64,000 nt of DNA from Haloferax denitrificans ATCC 35960 (GCF_000337795.1 NZ_AOLP01000018.1:178779-242778); one strand, 5' to 3'; shown: positions 7,652-16,590, numbered from the stretch's first letter. Made by a program: numbers and translations. The notes: a model not told the origin generated them from the sequence alone.

Positions 7652-10600
7652 ATGGAAGACATCGCAGACCAGTACACGCCGTCGGACGTGGAGTCCGTGG
7701 TCGGCGAGTACTGGGACGAACACGACGCGTACGAGGCGACGAAGGAGGCACACGCCGACGACCCGTCGTTCTTCTTCGTCGACGGCCCGCCGTACACCTC
7801 CGGCCAGATGCACCTCGGCACGGCGTGGAACAAGACGCTGAAGGACGCCGTCATCCGGCACAAGCGCATGACGGGCCATCAGGTCACGGACCGCCCCGGC
7901 TACGACATGCACGGCCTCCCCATCGAGGTCAAAGTCGAGGAGGAACTCGGCTTCACCTCGAAGCGCGACATCGAGGAGTTCGGCATGGAGCAGTTCATCC
8001 AGAAATGCAAGGAGTTCGCCGTCCGCAACCGCGAGGCGATGGACGAGGACTTCCAGTCCATCGGCGCGTGGATGGACTGGGACAACCCCTACCAGACGCT
8101 GTCGCCGGAGTACATGGAGTCCGCGTGGTGGGCCTTCTCGAAGGTCGCCGAAAATGGACTCGTCGAACAGGGCAAGCGGAGCGTCAACTACTGCCCGCGC
8201 TGTCAGACCGCCATCGCGGCCAACGAGGTCGAGTACGACGAAATCACCTCGCCCTCTATCTACGTCAAGTTCCCGCTGAAGGGACGCGAGGGCAACCTCG
8301 TCATCTGGACGACGACCCCGTGGACCATCCCCGCGAACACGTTCGTCGCCGTCGACGGCGAGATGACGTATCAGGAAGTTCGCGCCGAGAAGGACGGCGA
8401 GAGCGAGGTGCTGTACCTCGCCGAACCCTGCGTCGAGGAAGTCCTGAAGAAGGGTCGCTACGAGGACTACGAGGTCCTCTCGGAGGTCACGGGCGAGGAG
8501 ATGGTCGGCTGGGAGTACGACCACCCGCTCGCCGGCGTCGTCGCCGAGTACGCCGACTTCGAGGGCGCTGGACAGGTGTACACCGCCGACTACGTCGAGG
8601 CCGACCGCACGGGTCTCGTCCACTCCGCGCCCGGCCACGGGCAGGAGGACTTCGCCCGCGGGCAGGAACTCGGACTCGACGTGTTCGTCCCCGTGGACGA
8701 CAAAGGCGAGTTCACGGAGCAGGGCGGCGACTACGCGGGCACCTTCGTCCGCGACGCCAACCCGCAGGTCATCGAGGACCTCGACGAACTCGGCCACCTG
8801 CTCCACGCCGGCAAGCACGACCACCGCTACGGCCACTGCTGGCGCTGTGACACGGACATCATCTTCCTCGCCACCGACCAGTGGTTCATCACGGTCACCG
8901 ACGTGAAAGAGCAACTCCTCGACAACATCGAGGAGTCCGAGTGGCACCCGCAGTGGGCCCGCGACAATCGCTTCCGCGACTTCGTGAGCGACGCGCCCGA
9001 CTGGAACGTCTCCCGCCAGCGCTACTGGGGCATCCCGCTTCCCATCTGGGTGCCGCAGGACGCCGACGCCGAGGGCGCAGAGGAGATGATTGTCGTCGGC
9101 ACGCGCGAGGAACTCGCCGAGCGCGCCGACCAGGATATCGACCCCGAGACGGTCGACCTCCACCGGCCCTCGGTGGACCCCATCACCATCACCGAAGACG
9201 GCGTGACCTACGAGCGCGTCCCCGACGTGTTCGACGTGTGGATCGACTCCTCGGTCGCCACGTGGGGCACCCTCGACTTCCCCGGCGAGACGGAGGCGTA
9301 CGACGAGCTGTGGCCCGCCGACCTCATCATCGAGGCGCACGACCAGACCCGCGGCTGGTTCTGGTCGCAACTCGGCATGGGCACCGCCGCGACCGGCGAG
9401 TCGCCGTACAAGGAGGTCATCATGCACGGCTTCGCCAACGACAAGGACGGCCGCAAGATGTCGAAGTCCGTCGGCAACATCGTGACGCCCGAGGAGGCCA
9501 TCGACCGCGCCGGCCGCGACCCGCTTCGCGCCTACCTCCTCAGCCACGACCAGCAGGGTGTCGACCTCTCGTTCGAGTGGGACGGCCTCGCCGACACCCA
9601 GTCGACGCTCAACATCTTCTGGAACGTCTTCCGCTTCCCGCTTCCGTACATGGACCTCGACGGCTACGACCCCGCCGAGGCCGACCTCTCTGCGGGCGAA
9701 CTCACCGTCGTCGACGAGTGGGTGCTCTCGCGGCTCCAGACCGTCGAGGCCGAGATGGCCGACGCGTGGGACGACTACGAGGTCTCCACCGCGCTCAACG
9801 CGCTCTTGGACTTCATCACGCAGGACGTGTCGCGCTTCTACGTGAAGGCCATCCGCGAGCGCATGTGGGACGAGGAGGACTCGTCGTCGAAGCTCGGCGC
9901 GTACGCCACGCTCTCGACGGTGCTCTCGGAGTCCATCCGGCTCATCGCGCCCTACGCGCCCTACATGGCCGAGCGGATGTACCAGCGGCTCGACGGCTCC
10001 GAAACGTCCGTCCACATGCTGTCGTACCCCGAGGCCGACGAGGAGCGCCGCGACGAGGAACTGGAGGCCAACATGGCCGTCCTCCGCGACGTGGAGGAGG
10101 CCGCGGCGCACGCCCGCCAACTCGGCGGCCGCAAGCTCCGCTGGCCCGTCTCGCGCATCGTTGTCGAGTCCGACGACGACAGCGTCGCCGACGCGGTCGA
10201 AGCCCTCTCGGACCTCCTCGCGGAGCGCGTGAACACCCGCGACGTGCAGGTCGTCGAGGTCTTCGACGAACTCGTCGAGACGGCCGAACCGCAGATGAGC
10301 GTCATCGGGCCGGAGTTCGGCGCTGAGGCGCAAAAAATCATGGAGGCCGTCGAAGGGCTCTCGCGCGCCGAGGTCGAATCGGGCGTCGAGGTCGACGGCG
10401 AGACGTACGACCTCACCGACGAGATGGTCTCGTACCGCGCGGAGCCGCCCGAACACGTCAGCGGTGCCGACTTCGAGGGCGGCACGGTCTACGTCGACAC
10501 CGGACTCACCGACGACATCGAGTCCGAGGGCTACGCCCGCGACGTCATCCGCCGCATCCAGGAGATGCGCAAACAGCTCGACCTCGACGTCGAGGCCGAA

Positions 10601-10783
10601 ATCGACGTGTCGCTCGCGGTCGACGACGAGCGCGTCGCCGGCTTCGTCGAGGAGAACAGCGACCTCATCGCCGAGGAGGTCCGTGCCCGCGAGTTCGACC
10701 TCGGAAGCGCCGAGGGCGAGACGGTCGAGACGTGGGACGTCGAGGACGTGTCCGTGACCATCGCGGTCACCCAACTCGACTGA
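7652..10783 (+). CDS. ileS: Isoleucyl-tRNA synthetase
   Basis: 1043 aa from ATG 7652; an in-frame GTG at 7568 would add 28 acidic residues. Charges tRNA-Ile with isoleucine. Class I signatures are present: PPYTSGQMHLGTAW (HIGH-type HLGT, residues 54-57) and GRKMSKSVGNI (KMSKS, 602-606). The CP1 editing domain lies between them (VIWTTTPWTIPANTFVA). Zn-type pairs YCPRCQT and GHCWRCDTD are seen in the catalytic half, and WIDSSVATWGTLDFP is typical for archaeal IleRS. The C-terminal anticodon-binding region is followed by an acidic tail domain. The start ATG 7652 has a TATA box 25 nt upstream, while the longer form would be made from the leader transcript. Confidence 0.97.
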   Translation: MEDIADQYTPSDVESVVGEYWDEHDAYEATKEAHADDPSFFFVDGPPYTSGQMHLGTAWNKTLKDAVIRHKRMTGHQVTDRPGYDMHGLPIEVKVEEELGFTSKRDIEEFGMEQFIQKCKEFAVRNREAMDEDFQSIGAWMDWDNPYQTLSPEYMESAWWAFSKVAENGLVEQGKRSVNYCPRCQTAIAANEVEYDEITSPSIYVKFPLKGREGNLVIWTTTPWTIPANTFVAVDGEMTYQEVRAEKDGESEVLYLAEPCVEEVLKKGRYEDYEVLSEVTGEEMVGWEYDHPLAGVVAEYADFEGAGQVYTADYVEADRTGLVHSAPGHGQEDFARGQELGLDVFVPVDDKGEFTEQGGDYAGTFVRDANPQVIEDLDELGHLLHAGKHDHRYGHCWRCDTDIIFLATDQWFITVTDVKEQLLDNIEESEWHPQWARDNRFRDFVSDAPDWNVSRQRYWGIPLPIWVPQDADAEGAEEMIVVGTREELAERADQDIDPETVDLHRPSVDPITITEDGVTYERVPDVFDVWIDSSVATWGTLDFPGETEAYDELWPADLIIEAHDQTRGWFWSQLGMGTAATGESPYKEVIMHGFANDKDGRKMSKSVGNIVTPEEAIDRAGRDPLRAYLLSHDQQGVDLSFEWDGLADTQSTLNIFWNVFRFPLPYMDLDGYDPAEADLSAGELTVVDEWVLSRLQTVEAEMADAWDDYEVSTALNALLDFITQDVSRFYVKAIRERMWDEEDSSSKLGAYATLSTVLSESIRLIAPYAPYMAERMYQRLDGSETSVHMLSYPEADEERRDEELEANMAVLRDVEEAAAHARQLGGRKLRWPVSRIVVESDDDSVADAVEALSDLLAERVNTRDVQVVEVFDELVETAEPQMSVIGPEFGAEAQKIMEAVEGLSRAEVESGVEVDGETYDLTDEMVSYRAEPPEHVSGADFEGGTVYVDTGLTDDIESEGYARDVIRRIQEMRKQLDLDVEAEIDVSLAVDDERVAGFVEENSDLIAEEVRAREFDLGSAEGETVETWDVEDVSVTIAVTQLD

Positions 10784-10968
10784 GGCGGTCGCGCGCTTCC
10801 ACTCCTCCCCGGTCGCCACTGTCTCCCCCCGGTCGCCGCCGGCGTTCGGCCGCCGCCGCGACCCGTGAAATGGAGGGCGCTTACCGCCGATTTTTCGCAG
10901 ACGGCGACCGTATCGACTTCCGACTGACCAACACTTTTGGCCTTATCGAACGTGAGGGACGGTGAGTC

Positions 10969-11967
10969 ATGAAGAAACTCATCAACGAACCCGGTGCGGT
11001 CGTAGACGAGATGCTCGACGGGATGGTCGCGGCGCACCCCGAACTGCGCCGGCTCGACGGTACGAACGTTCTCGTCCGCGGCGACGCGCCGGTCGAGGGG
11101 AAGGTGGCGGTCGTCTCCGGCGGCGGGTCGGGCCACGAGCCGACGCACGCGGGCTATCTCGGCGAGGGGATGCTCGACGGCGCGGCGGCCGGTGAGGTCT
11201 TCACCTCGCCGACGGCCGACCAGTTGAACGAGATGATTCAGGCGACGGACGCGGGCGAGGGCGTCCTCTGCGTCGTCAAGAACTACGAGGGCGACGTGAT
11301 GAATTTCGACACCGCCGCCGAGATGGCCGCCATGGAGGGCGTCGATGTCGAGCAGGTCGTCGTCAACGACGACGTGGCCGTCGAGGACTCGCTGTACACC
11401 TCGGGCCGCCGCGGCGTCGCGGGCACAATCTTCGTCCACAAGTGCGCCGGCGCGAAGGCCGCCGCGGGCGGCGACCTCGGCGAGGTCAAAACGGTCGCGG
11501 AGAAGGTCATCGACAACGTGCGGACGATGGGGATGGCGCTCACCTCCTGTGTCACCCCGGAGAAGGGCGAGCCGACGTTCGACCTCGGCGAGGACGAAAT
11601 CGAACTCGGCATCGGCATCCACGGCGAGCCGGGCACCGAGCGCGCCGACGTCATGAGCGCCGACGAGATTACCGAACACCTGACCGAGAACGTCCTCGAC
11701 GACCTCGACCTCGACGAGGGCGAGGAGGTCGTGACGATGGTCAACGGCATGGGCGGCACGCCGCTGTCGGAGCTGTACATCGTCAACCGCAAGCTCCAGT
11801 CCATCCTCGACGACCGCGGGGTCGAGACGTGGGACGCGTGGGTCGGCGACTACATGACCTCGCTCGACATGATGGGCTGTTCGGTCTCCGTGCTCCGCGT
11901 CGACGACGAGCTGAAGGAACTGCTCGGCGCGCCCGCGGAGACGCCCGGCCTGACCGTCACCGAGTAA
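10969..11967 (+). CDS. dhaK: Dihydroxyacetone kinase subunit DhaK
   Basis: 332 aa. Substrate-binding subunit of PTS-type dihydroxyacetone kinase; it binds DHA covalently through a histidine and receives phosphate from DhaL-ADP. VAVVSGGGSGHEPTHAGYLG (residues about 45-64) is the glycine-rich DHA site; the hemiaminal His is in the GIHGEPG segment near residue 218. Length matches DhaK (about 330). First gene of dhaKLM; TTTTGGCCTTATC about 25-30 nt before the ATG is the promoter. Needs PtsI and an HPr, both encoded in this window. Confidence 0.96.
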   Translation: MKKLINEPGAVVDEMLDGMVAAHPELRRLDGTNVLVRGDAPVEGKVAVVSGGGSGHEPTHAGYLGEGMLDGAAAGEVFTSPTADQLNEMIQATDAGEGVLCVVKNYEGDVMNFDTAAEMAAMEGVDVEQVVVNDDVAVEDSLYTSGRRGVAGTIFVHKCAGAKAAAGGDLGEVKTVAEKVIDNVRTMGMALTSCVTPEKGEPTFDLGEDEIELGIGIHGEPGTERADVMSADEITEHLTENVLDDLDLDEGEEVVTMVNGMGGTPLSELYIVNRKLQSILDDRGVETWDAWVGDYMTSLDMMGCSVSVLRVDDELKELLGAPAETPGLTVTE

Positions 11968-12090
11968 GCGACAGGGCGCGTCGTCGCCCGCCGAAAACCA
12001 GCCGCGACGACCCCCGACACGTCACCGATTTTTCGCGGCAGAACAGTCCCGCGGGACAAGGGATTAACCCCCGGCCGACGAAGGTCAGCC

Positions 12091-12789
12091 ATGGCTGACT
12101 CAGAGACACAACGCGAAGCGGTGCTGGACGCGCTCGACAACGTCGCCGAGCGCCTCGCCGAGGAGAAGGAGTACCTCACGGACCTCGACTCCGCCATCGG
12201 CGACGCCGACCACGGCGCGAACATGCAGCGCGGCTTCGGCAAGGCCGCCGACAAGCGCGAGGAGTTCGCCGAGATGGAGCCGAACGAGGTCGTCAAGAAC
12301 GTCGGGACGACGCTCATCTCGAACGTCGGCGGGGCGGCCGGCCCCCTCTACGGCGGCTCTATCATGTTCGCCAGCCAGGAGTTCGAAGACGGCATCACCG
12401 CCGAGACCTCGGTGGCGTTCGCCGAGGCGTACCTCGACAAGGTCAAGGACCGCGGCGGCGCGCAGGTCGGCGCGAAGACGATGGTCGACGCGCTCGTCCC
12501 CGCCGTCCACACCTACAAGAAGTCCGTCGAGCAGGACGACCTCCCGCCGCTCGAAGCGCTCGCCAAGGCCGTCGACGCGGCCGAGCGCGGCGTCGCCTTC
12601 ACCGTCCCCATCAAGGCGATGAAGGGCCGCGCGTCGTTCCTCGACTGGCGCTCGGTCGGCCATCAGGACCCCGGCGCGACGAGCACGCTGTTCATCCTCG
12701 AAGAGCTACTGGCGACCGCCGAGGAGTACCTCGACGGCGAGGTCGACCGCGACGCGCGGGCCGAAGACGCCGTCGGGAGGGACGAATGA
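12091..12789 (+). CDS. dhaL: Dihydroxyacetone kinase ADP-binding subunit DhaL
   Basis: 232 aa. Carries tightly bound ADP that is rephosphorylated by DhaM and passes phosphate to DHA on DhaK. LTDLDSAIGDADHGANMQRG contains the D-x-x-x-G-D-x-D-H-G Mg-ADP site; NVGGAAGPLYGG and GRASFLDWRSVGHQDPGATS are further DhaL signatures. It lies 123 bp after dhaK, with a possible own promoter (GGGATTAACC at about 12059), and overlaps dhaM by 4 bp (ATGA), so L and M are translationally coupled. Confidence 0.96.
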   Translation: MADSETQREAVLDALDNVAERLAEEKEYLTDLDSAIGDADHGANMQRGFGKAADKREEFAEMEPNEVVKNVGTTLISNVGGAAGPLYGGSIMFASQEFEDGITAETSVAFAEAYLDKVKDRGGAQVGAKTMVDALVPAVHTYKKSVEQDDLPPLEALAKAVDAAERGVAFTVPIKAMKGRASFLDWRSVGHQDPGATSTLFILEELLATAEEYLDGEVDRDARAEDAVGRDE

Positions 12790-13172
12790 TCGGTCTCGTC
12801 GTCGTCTCGCACAGCGCGAAGGCGGCCGAGGGAATCGCGGAGGTCGCGGCGCAGATGGGCGGCGGCAACGCCCGCATCGTCCCCGCCGGCGGCGACGAAG
12901 ACGGCATCGGAACCTCGCCGGACCGCATCCGCGAGGGCATCGCGGAGGCGGACGACGGCGACGGCGTCGTCGTCCTCGTTGACCTCGGGAGCGCCGTGAT
13001 GAACGCGGAACTCGCCATCGAGATGGCGATGGACTCCGAGGCCGTCATCGCGGACGCGCCGATTCTGGAGGGCACGCTCAACGCGGCCGTCGAGACGACG
13101 AGCAAGAAGGCGACGCTCGATTCGGTCGTCGAGCGCGCCGAGGACGCCCGCGACTACCGAAAGCTGAACTGA
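12786..13172 (+). CDS. dhaM: DHA kinase phosphotransfer subunit DhaM (EIIA-like domain only)
   Basis: 128 aa. Single EIIA(Man)-type domain: MIGLVVVSHSAKAAEGIAEV has the phospho-acceptor His at residue 9, then GGGNARIVPAGGDEDGIGTS and VVLVDLGSAVMNAELAIEM. Many bacterial DhaM proteins are fused to HPr and an EI fragment; here the protein is the minimal EIIA form, so it must take phosphate from a separate HPr. The likely donor, ptsH2, is encoded convergently about 100 bp downstream. Overlaps dhaL by 4 bp. Confidence 0.95.
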   Translation: MIGLVVVSHSAKAAEGIAEVAAQMGGGNARIVPAGGDEDGIGTSPDRIREGIAEADDGDGVVVLVDLGSAVMNAELAIEMAMDSEAVIADAPILEGTLNAAVETTSKKATLDSVVERAEDARDYRKLN

Positions 13173-13223
13173 GCCGCCCGAGACGACCCGGGCGTCCGGG
13201 CCCCCGACCGACCGGAAAAGAGA

Positions 13224-13242
13224 CCGCCGCGCGACGCGGCGG
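13224..13242. terminator. Bidirectional terminator hairpin between dhaM and ptsH2
   Basis: CCGCCGCG, loop CGA, CGCGGCGG: a perfect 8-bp stem between convergent genes. On the plus strand it is followed by a T-rich run (TTTCGCTTCGTTTCG); on the minus strand by CTTTTCC. It probably ends both transcripts. Confidence 0.65.
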
Positions 13243-13274
13243 CTCGCAGTTCCGTTTCGCTTCGTTTCGTTTCC

Positions 13275-13550
13275 TTATTCTTCGTCGCCGGCTTCGGGCG
13301 TCGACAGCACTTCTTCGAGCGCGTCGAGCGCGGCCTCCGCGTCGTCGCCGTCGGCGACGAGGCGAATCTCCTCGCCGTGGCCGACGCCGAGGCCGGTGAC
13401 GGCGAGCATGCTGGCGGCGGGGACGAGGTCGTCCTCGTCGGCGCGGCCGAGTTGGACGTCGGCGTCGAAGGAGTTCGCGGTCTCGACGAACTGGGAGGCG
13501 GGACGAGCGTGCAGGCCGTCTTTCGGGACGACGGCGACGATGCGTTCCAT
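13275..13550 (-). CDS. ptsH2: Phosphocarrier protein HPr (PtsH2)
   Basis: 91 aa. Carries phosphate from PtsI to DhaM (and perhaps to the fructose EIIA). VPKDGLHARPASQFVET contains the active His-15 in the LHARPAS motif. The regulatory-serine region is PAASMLAVTGLGVG. It is about 88% identical by eye to PtsH1 encoded at 55992-56261. Located between the convergent dha operon and the glycerol-uptake protein/glpK genes, which suggests it is dedicated to DHA and glycerol metabolism. Confidence 0.95.
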   Translation of the reverse strand: MERIVAVVPKDGLHARPASQFVETANSFDADVQLGRADEDDLVPAASMLAVTGLGVGHGEEIRLVADGDDAEAALDALEEVLSTPEAGDEE

Positions 13551-13646
13551 ACGTCGGGTATCGACCGCGGAGCGTTATCGCTACCGGTTGCGGAACGCGG
13601 CGACAAAAAATCGTGAACGACGGGTGCGGGGCCGGGGCGTTCGGGT

Positions 13647-14690
13647 TTAGAGCCCGAGGTACGCCGCGTTGGGGATGACCCCGAGGAGGAACAGCACGCC
13701 GAGGATGAGCGAGTAGATGGTAATCGACATCGCCGGCGGGTCCACGTGGGTCCCGGAGTGGGAGTAGGCGACGCGCTGGGTGACCTCACCGAGGAGCGCG
13801 CCCACGAGACCGCCGACCGCGGCGGCCACGAGGATGAGCGGTTCGCTCCCACCGACCATCGGCGCGGCGACCGCCGCGAACGACGAGCCGCCGAGCGTGA
13901 TGTGGTGGGTGACGGGGAAGTTCTCGACGCCGAGCTGTAAGAACAGCAGGCTCGCCGCGGAGATGCCGTACCCGAGGAAGAAGCTCCCGGTGACGAGCCA
14001 CGCCCAGCCGCCGAGGACGCCGGCCGCGAGGCCGATGACGGAGACGTTGGCCCACTTGTACTGCTGGGGGAGCCACGGCTCGACCGCCAGTCGGTCACTC
14101 CCGTCGCCGCGGAGCGTGCCCTTTTCGAACGGCGTCATGTCGAGGTAACCGTCGCCGGCGGGCGTGCCGATGAGCGGGTAGTCGAACGCGAGTCGGGCGA
14201 TGAGCGCCGTCGTCATGACCGACAGCGCGACGCCGTCGAGCGGGAGGCCGATACCGCTGGAGATGCGGGCGATGAGCAGGCCGAGCACGCCGAAGACGCC
14301 GCCGATGGCGAGCACGTCGGGTCGAGTCCCGAACGCGTGCAGGATGTTCTTGCCGTCGACGTCGAACTCGGCGTTCTTCCCGGCGTAGGCGCTGGCCGCG
14401 ACGCCGGCCGCGAACACGATGTGCGGGCCGACGAACGGGCCGAACCCGATACTACCGGTGATGCCCGTGCCGAGCTCGCCGGCGGTGACGAGGTCCGCGC
14501 CTTCCAACTGTCGGATGACCGTCCCCGCCGTCTCGCCGAGGAGCACGACGAAGCCGGTGAAGACGAACGAGGGGAGCGCCCCGACGGACGCGCCGAACAT
14601 CCCGCCCGCGAACGCCGCGAGCAGGAGGACGACGAACCGCTCGGCGCTGACGCCGATGACCGGAATCTGGAGTGCGAATGTTTCGAACAC
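13647..14690 (-). CDS. Polytopic membrane protein next to glpK, putative glycerol uptake
   Basis: 347 aa, GTG start at 14688-14690; no in-frame ATG nearby. About eight to nine hydrophobic helices (for example FVVLLLAAFAGGMFGASVGA, VSVIGLAAGVLGGWAWLVTG, SITIYSLILGVLFLLGVIPN). It lacks the NPA boxes of aquaglyceroporins and is not a GlpT-type antiporter. It starts 3 bp after the glpK stop on the same strand, so it is co-transcribed with glpK. In H. volcanii the gene at this position is regarded as a likely glycerol transport component; here that is inference from context. Confidence 0.75.
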   Translation of the reverse strand: MFETFALQIPVIGVSAERFVVLLLAAFAGGMFGASVGALPSFVFTGFVVLLGETAGTVIRQLEGADLVTAGELGTGITGSIGFGPFVGPHIVFAAGVAASAYAGKNAEFDVDGKNILHAFGTRPDVLAIGGVFGVLGLLIARISSGIGLPLDGVALSVMTTALIARLAFDYPLIGTPAGDGYLDMTPFEKGTLRGDGSDRLAVEPWLPQQYKWANVSVIGLAAGVLGGWAWLVTGSFFLGYGISAASLLFLQLGVENFPVTHHITLGGSSFAAVAAPMVGGSEPLILVAAAVGGLVGALLGEVTQRVAYSHSGTHVDPPAMSITIYSLILGVLFLLGVIPNAAYLGL

Positions 14691-14693
14691 GTG

Positions 14694-16226
14694 TTACTCC
14701 TCCCGTGCCCAGTCGAGCGAGCGGTCGACGGCCTCCTTCCAGCGGCCGTAGCGCGCTTCGACGTTCTGTGGGTCCTTCGGGGCGAACTCGCGGTCGACCT
14801 GCCAGTTCTCGCGGAGTTCGTCGAGCGTCTCCCAGTAGCCGACGGCGAGGCCGGCCGCGTAGGCCGCGCCGAGGGCGGTCGTCTCGTCGACCTGCGGGCG
14901 GACGATTTCCGTGTCGAGGATGTTCGACTGGAGCTGACAGAGGAAGTTGTTCTTGACAGCGCCGCCGTCGACGCGGAGACTGGAGAGGTCGATGTCGCTG
15001 TCGGACTGCATCGCTTCGGCGACGTCGCGCGTCTGGAACGCGATGGATTCGAGCGTCGCGCGGACGATGTGCTCGCGGCGGGTACCGCGGGTCATGCCGA
15101 CGATGGTGCCGCGGGCGCGCTGGTCCCAGTGGGGCGCGCCGAGGCCCGTGAACGCGGGGACGAAGTAGACGCCGTCGGTGGACTCGACCGACCGAGCGAG
15201 CTTCTCGGACTCGGCGGCGTTGTCGATGAGCGTCATGTCTTCGAGCCACTCGATTGCCGCGCCCGTGATGAAGATGGAGCCTTCGAGGGCGTACTGGACC
15301 GGCTCACCGGAGCGCTGGAAGCCGACGGTGGTGAGGAGGCCGTGTTCGGACATGACCGCCTCGTCGCCGGTGTTCATCAGCATGAACGAGCCGGTACCGT
15401 AGGTGTTCTTCGCGTCGCCCGCGTCGAAACAGGTCTGGCCGAACAGCGCGGCCTGCTGGTCGCCGAGCGCGCCGGAGACGGGGACTTCCGCGCCGAGGAA
15501 GCCGTCCGCGTCGGTCTCGCCGTAGTGGTCGTCGTCGGACGACGGGCGGACCTCGGGGAGGAGCTCGCGCGGGACGTTGAACTCCTCTAAGAGTTCGTCG
15601 TCCCACTCCATGTCGTGGATGTTGAACAGCATGGTCCGCGACGCGTTCGTCACGTCCGTGATGTGATTCCCCGTCAGGTTGTAGATGAGCCACGTGTCGA
15701 TGGTCCCGACCGCGAGCTCGCCGTCGGCGGCGCGGTCTCGGATGTCTTCGGGCCGAGAGCGCTGGAGCTTGATGGGGTCGGAGTTGTCGAGTAGCCACTC
15801 GGCTTTCGTCGCAGAGAAGTACGCGTCGGGTTCGAGCCCCGTCTTGGCGCGCACGTCGTCGGTCTTGCCGTCCGCTTCGAGCGTCTCGATGCGGTCGGTC
15901 GTCCGACGGTCCTGCCAGACGATTGCGTTGTGAATCGGCTGTCCGGTCTCACGGTCCCAGATGAGCGTCGTCTCGCGCTGGTTCGTGATACCGATAGCTT
16001 CCAACTGCTCGGCGTCGAGCCCGGCGCTCGAAAGCGCCGCGTCGATGACCTTCTTCGTGTTGTCCCAAATCTCGTTTGCGTCGTGTTCGACCCAACCGGG
16101 CTCTGGGTAGATCTGTTCGTGCTTCTCGTAAGCGTTGGCGACCACCTTGCCGTCGTGGTCGAACACCATGAACCGCGTGCCTGTGGTACCTTGGTCGATG
16201 GCACCGACGTAAGTTTCTCCTGACAT
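14694..16226 (-). CDS. glpK: Glycerol kinase
   Basis: 510 aa. Phosphorylates glycerol to sn-glycerol-3-phosphate with ATP. FGGY family: YVGAIDQGTTGTRFMVFDHD at the N-terminus (phosphate-1 loop), NAIVWQDRRT, NTYGTGSFMLMNTGD, and the C-terminal VDGGAVKNNFLCQLQSNIL and TALGAAYAAGLAVGYW. Full length. It has its own promoter at about 16288-16299 with a palindrome in the 5' leader. Downstream is the membrane protein; upstream on the same strand is glpABC, whose product completes glycerol catabolism. This is the main glycerol route in Haloferax. Confidence 0.97.
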   Translation of the reverse strand: MSGETYVGAIDQGTTGTRFMVFDHDGKVVANAYEKHEQIYPEPGWVEHDANEIWDNTKKVIDAALSSAGLDAEQLEAIGITNQRETTLIWDRETGQPIHNAIVWQDRRTTDRIETLEADGKTDDVRAKTGLEPDAYFSATKAEWLLDNSDPIKLQRSRPEDIRDRAADGELAVGTIDTWLIYNLTGNHITDVTNASRTMLFNIHDMEWDDELLEEFNVPRELLPEVRPSSDDDHYGETDADGFLGAEVPVSGALGDQQAALFGQTCFDAGDAKNTYGTGSFMLMNTGDEAVMSEHGLLTTVGFQRSGEPVQYALEGSIFITGAAIEWLEDMTLIDNAAESEKLARSVESTDGVYFVPAFTGLGAPHWDQRARGTIVGMTRGTRREHIVRATLESIAFQTRDVAEAMQSDSDIDLSSLRVDGGAVKNNFLCQLQSNILDTEIVRPQVDETTALGAAYAAGLAVGYWETLDELRENWQVDREFAPKDPQNVEARYGRWKEAVDRSLDWAREE

Positions 16227-16590
16227 TTCTAACCAACCTCGATACGAACTCTCGGTGTGAGAGTCCTACCACTACAAACGTGTACAAATTATATGATAAA
16301 TGTTTCTTTACTACCCCCTCGCATAATGTTGCGACTGAAATCGAGTTAGAAGCCGTCAAACGTATGAATACGGAGAATACTATTTCACACGGGCGCTTTT
16401 TCGGACGTTTTAATCAATGAGGGTGAGCCGTGGACAGAACGACCGCGTCCGCCGAGTAACGGGAAAAAACGGCGATATATCGGCAATATATTCCGCAAAA
16501 CTGCCGCCGACTCGTCGCGCGCGCCGAGCGCGACGGCGTTCGAGTGGTCCGGCGCTCGAACGGAGACGGGTCGTCAGCCGTGCGCGCGTG
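16227..16590. other. glpK-glpC intergenic region, 364 bp, promoter only
   Basis: No convincing gene. It holds the glpK promoter, the operator candidate and a second short inverted repeat CGTAT-GA-ATACG near 16360. It is AT-rich around the promoter and GC-rich near the glpC end. The glpABC transcript must end or read through here. Confidence 0.6.
16248..16264 (-). promoter_or_regulatory. Palindromic operator candidate in the glpK 5' leader
   Basis: ACTCTC-GGTGT-GAGAGT is a 6-bp inverted repeat just downstream of the transcription start predicted from the minus-strand TATA at 16288-16299. Repressors of the DeoR/GlpR type bind at this position. The adjacent GTCCTACC (16263-16270) is also found inverted in the glpA promoter (20951-20958). 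Confidence 0.45.

Noticed and set aside
6863..10819. Very long open frame on the minus strand opposite ileS
   Set aside because: High-GC antisense shadow: the plus-strand ileS has all catalytic motifs and the antisense translation is low-complexity Val/Asp/Gly/Arg without domains.
10784..10968. Small ORFs between ileS and dhaK
   Set aside because: They are extensions of shadow frames; the segment only shows a duplicated CCGGTCGCC word and the dhaK promoter.
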